A stretch of 23,094 bases of DNA from an uncultured bacterium (GTDB lineage Bacteria > Desulfobacterota > Binatia > HRBIN30), in assembly GCA_937975525.1 (NCBI GenBank), contig CALJUJ010000753.1, forward strand, positions 1 to 23,094, given 5' to 3'. Under the pieces are notes generated by a model that had not been told where the DNA came from, did not search any database, and worked only from the letters and a program-made list of their open reading frames with translations. This document shows positions 22,075 to 23,094 of the stretch, one piece after another; the stretch's first letter is position 1; each line of letters begins with the position of its first letter. A program made the position numbers and the translations under genes.

Positions 22075-22685
22075 TCGAGCTCCGCTCGGCACCGCCCGCA
22101 GTGCCTGCCGTGCCGTGCCTCGGCCGTCTCGATGGCCTGCAGCACCCGCGCATGGACCGCCTGCCGTGCCGCGATGTTCGTGGGGTCGCGCTCCGGATCC
22201 GGTGGCGGCGCGGGCATCTCGTCGGCGAGCGCCTTCAGCAGCTGGCGCACCTGCCCGATCGCCGCCGCCCACGGTCCAGCCGGCTCGCCCTCGGCGATCA
22301 TCTTGCGGCGGAGCTCGCGCGCGGCAGCTCGAGCTGAGACCAACTCCTCCCAGAGCATCCGAGCCATCAGGCTCGCGCCCTCGGGCGGGCCGCCCATCTC
22401 GGCGAGCACGTCATCCGCTCCACCCTGCGCACCGCCCGCGCTCTCACCCGTGCCCCCTCTCCCCCCGACCCCGGCGCGCTCGCTCTCCCGTGCCCGCGCC
22501 CGCGCCTTGCGCTCCCCCTGCTCCCCCTGCCCCCTGACGAGCGTGGCAACGCTGACGTGCGAGAGCGCGTCGCCCTCGGCCGTCATCGTCTGCGCGATCT
22601 GCCGCAGCGAGAGCCCCTCGCCGTGCAGCTCCATCACGCGGCGACGCATCGCGGCGGTGACCGTGCCCTTGACCCGCTTACCCAT
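22071..22685 (-). CDS. Probable small terminase subunit, DNA-binding (204 aa)
   Basis: A helix-turn-helix lies at about residues 10-50 (S-L-R-Q-I-A-Q-T-M and H-V-S-V-A-T-L), the typical DNA-recognition domain of phage small terminases. A low-complexity Arg/Gly/Glu stretch follows (about 52-90), then helices likely to oligomerise. The end carries C-G-R-C, a possible half zinc site. I favour ATG 22685 (M-G-K-R-V); ATG 22700 is also possible (five residues longer), and neither has a good Shine-Dalgarno. It is coupled directly to the large terminase. An alternative is a general transcription regulator, but the position argues for terminase. Confidence 0.75.
   Translation of the reverse strand: MGKRVKGTVTAAMRRRVMELHGEGLSLRQIAQTMTAEGDALSHVSVATLVRGQGEQGERKARARARESERAGVGGRGGTGESAGGAQGGADDVLAEMGGPPEGASLMARMLWEELVSARAAARELRRKMIAEGEPAGPWAAAIGQVRQLLKALADEMPAPPPDPERDPTNIAARQAVHARVLQAIETAEARHGRHCGRCRAELE
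22440..22545. repeat. Low-complexity GC-rich tract inside the small terminase gene
   Basis: This stretch holds short C-rich tandem units (such as repeated CTCCCCCTG near 22520) and encodes an Arg/Gly/Glu-rich linker between the DNA-binding and helical parts. It is probably a flexible linker, and it is prone to length change by slippage. Confidence 0.5.
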
Positions 22686-22700
22686 GGCCCACGTAAACAT

Positions 22701-22810
22701 TGAGGTTTTTGGCCAATTCGCGCAGGAGACTCGCGCCTCTCCGTCCCTCCCCCGGGGGGGCGGCTAAAAAAGCCCTTGCCCGCTGCCGCGCCAAGGGCCC
22801 TAGAAGCGCC
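22701..22810. other. Intergenic region between the HTH gene and terminase genes
   Basis: This gap holds the terminator (22766-22798) and a C5/G7 run forming a 10-bp palindrome (22749-22758). It also has a short TTGGCCAA palindrome (22709-22716). A promoter for the terminase genes is expected here because the terminator isolates them from the HTH gene. I could not find a convincing -35/-10 pair. Confidence 0.5.
22766..22798 (-). terminator. Rho-independent terminator after the HTH gene
   Basis: On the minus strand GCCCTTG (22798-22792) pairs with CAAGGGC (22778-22772) around a 13-nt loop and is followed by six T's (22771-22766). It lies 13 bases after the HTH gene's stop, so it should end that transcript before the terminase genes. 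Confidence 0.8.
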
Positions 22811-23050
22811 TCACGCATCGCTGCCACCCCTACCCCCCATGATGGTCACGTCATCCCCGTCCTGAGCCAGCCCCTGCAGCCGTGCGGCCATCTCGGCCGA
22901 GGGTCGGCTGACGCCCGCGAGCCAGCGCTGCACCGTGCGACGAGCGACGCCCAGCTTGTGCGCCGTCGAGCTCACCCCTCCGGCTACGTCGACGTGCGTG
23001 CGTAGGCTGGGCAGCGTGACGCCTCGAGGTCGGCCGCGCCTCACGTCCAT
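22811..23050 (-). CDS. Small helix-turn-helix DNA-binding protein (79 aa)
   Basis: A helix-turn-helix at about residues 27-45 (S-S-T-A-H-K-L-G-V-A then R-R-T-V-Q-R-W-L-A-G) has the pattern of Cro/CI or XRE-type regulators. A short helix (A-E-M-A-A-R-L) and a Gly/Asp tail follow. The N-terminus is basic (R-R-G-R-P-R-G). It starts at ATG 23050; no strong Shine-Dalgarno is seen. The terminator after it shows it is transcribed separately from the packaging genes. It could be a late-gene regulator or a phage repressor-type protein. Its target is unknown, though the inverted repeat at 18960-18990 is one candidate. Confidence 0.75.
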   Translation of the reverse strand: MDVRRGRPRGVTLPSLRTHVDVAGGVSSTAHKLGVARRTVQRWLAGVSRPSAEMAARLQGLAQDGDDVTIMGGRGGSDA

Positions 23051-23094
23051 GCGTGGCCTGAGCGGCCAGGGCTTGAGTGGCTCGAGCGGTCCTG

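Larger units (their letters stand above)
1..23094 (-). mobile_element. Contractile-tailed phage or prophage, packaging-to-lysis region with Mu-like head
   Basis: The order terminase, portal, protease/scaffold, capsid, connectors, sheath, tube, frameshifted chaperones, tape measure, baseplate, tailspike is that of a myovirus with a Mu-type head. The gene families (DUF935-like portal, Mu I-like protease, Mu T-like capsid, DUF2586-like sheath, gp46/gp47-like baseplate proteins) support this. All genes except the portal are on the minus strand. No host gene or attachment site is visible, so whether this is an integrated prophage or a free phage genome cannot be decided from the window. Confidence 0.88.

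Noticed and set aside
22075..22272. N-terminal extension of the large terminase
   Set aside because: It overlaps the small terminase gene in another frame and is Gly/Arg/Ala-rich, unlike terminase N-termini.
21340..22767. Long plus-strand open frame opposite the terminase genes
   Set aside because: Terminase motifs (Walker A, Walker B, nuclease acids) are clear on the other strand; this frame has no pattern of its own.
1..23094. CRISPR arrays, tRNA or rRNA genes, insertion sequences, integrase or transposase
   Set aside because: I read for repeated spacers, cloverleaf patterns and recombinase motifs and found none; the window is phage structural and accessory genes only.

Overview
The window is the packaging, head, tail and post-tail part of a contractile-tailed (myovirus-type) phage or prophage. 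It has a Mu-like head and a Mu-like gene order. The sequence is GC-rich (67% in one 60-base line I counted by hand) and codons strongly prefer G or C in the third position. That suggests a high-GC bacterial host, possibly a proteobacterium or myxobacterium, but nothing here fixes the taxon. No transposase, integrase, Gam, Mor/C, tRNA, rRNA or attachment site is visible. 'Mu-like' therefore describes the virion genes only; transposition is not shown.

Layout, read in the direction of transcription (minus strand, from high to low coordinates). A small helix-turn-helix protein (22811-23050) ends in a rho-independent terminator. Packaging genes follow: a probable small terminase (22071-22685) and the large terminase (20440-22074). 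The portal gene (19018-20529) is then on the opposite strand, tail-to-tail with the large terminase and overlapping it by 90 bp. A 138-bp divergent region (18880-19017) separates it from the head block: protease/scaffold (17605-18879, with an internal scaffold start at 18366), decoration-like protein (17077-17601) and major capsid protein (16113-17063). Connector genes are a gp36-like protein (15465-16109), a neck or virion-morphogenesis protein (15070-15468) and a tail-terminator-like protein (14519-15073). Tail genes are the sheath (12813-14519), tube (12324-12809), a frameshifted pair of tail assembly chaperones (11738-12315) and the tape measure (9851-11734). Baseplate and host-recognition genes are an unidentified 189-aa protein, a hub/spike-like protein, gp25/W-like and J-like proteins, a gp48-position protein, a 245-aa protein and a 673-aa beta-helix tailspike (2973-4994).

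Downstream of the tailspike (1-2976) is an accessory and probable lysis region. It holds a 78-aa protein, a coiled-coil protein with a C-terminal membrane anchor, a 47-aa hydrophobic protein, a DNA methyltransferase, an 89-aa holin-like protein, a lipoprotein, a 69-aa protein, a short tail-fibre-like protein, and the first codons of a gene that leaves the window. No endolysin is visible.

From the tape measure to the left edge nearly every stop codon overlaps the next start codon (ATGA, GTGA or TGATG), so this is one translationally coupled operon. The main points of interest are the single inverted portal gene with no gp30-type head gene beside it, two recoding or overlapping-gene devices (internal scaffold start; -1 frameshift with slippery heptamer and stem-loop), beta-domain insertions in two structural proteins, a methyltransferase cassette bounded by a 12-bp repeat, and a cluster of small membrane proteins.
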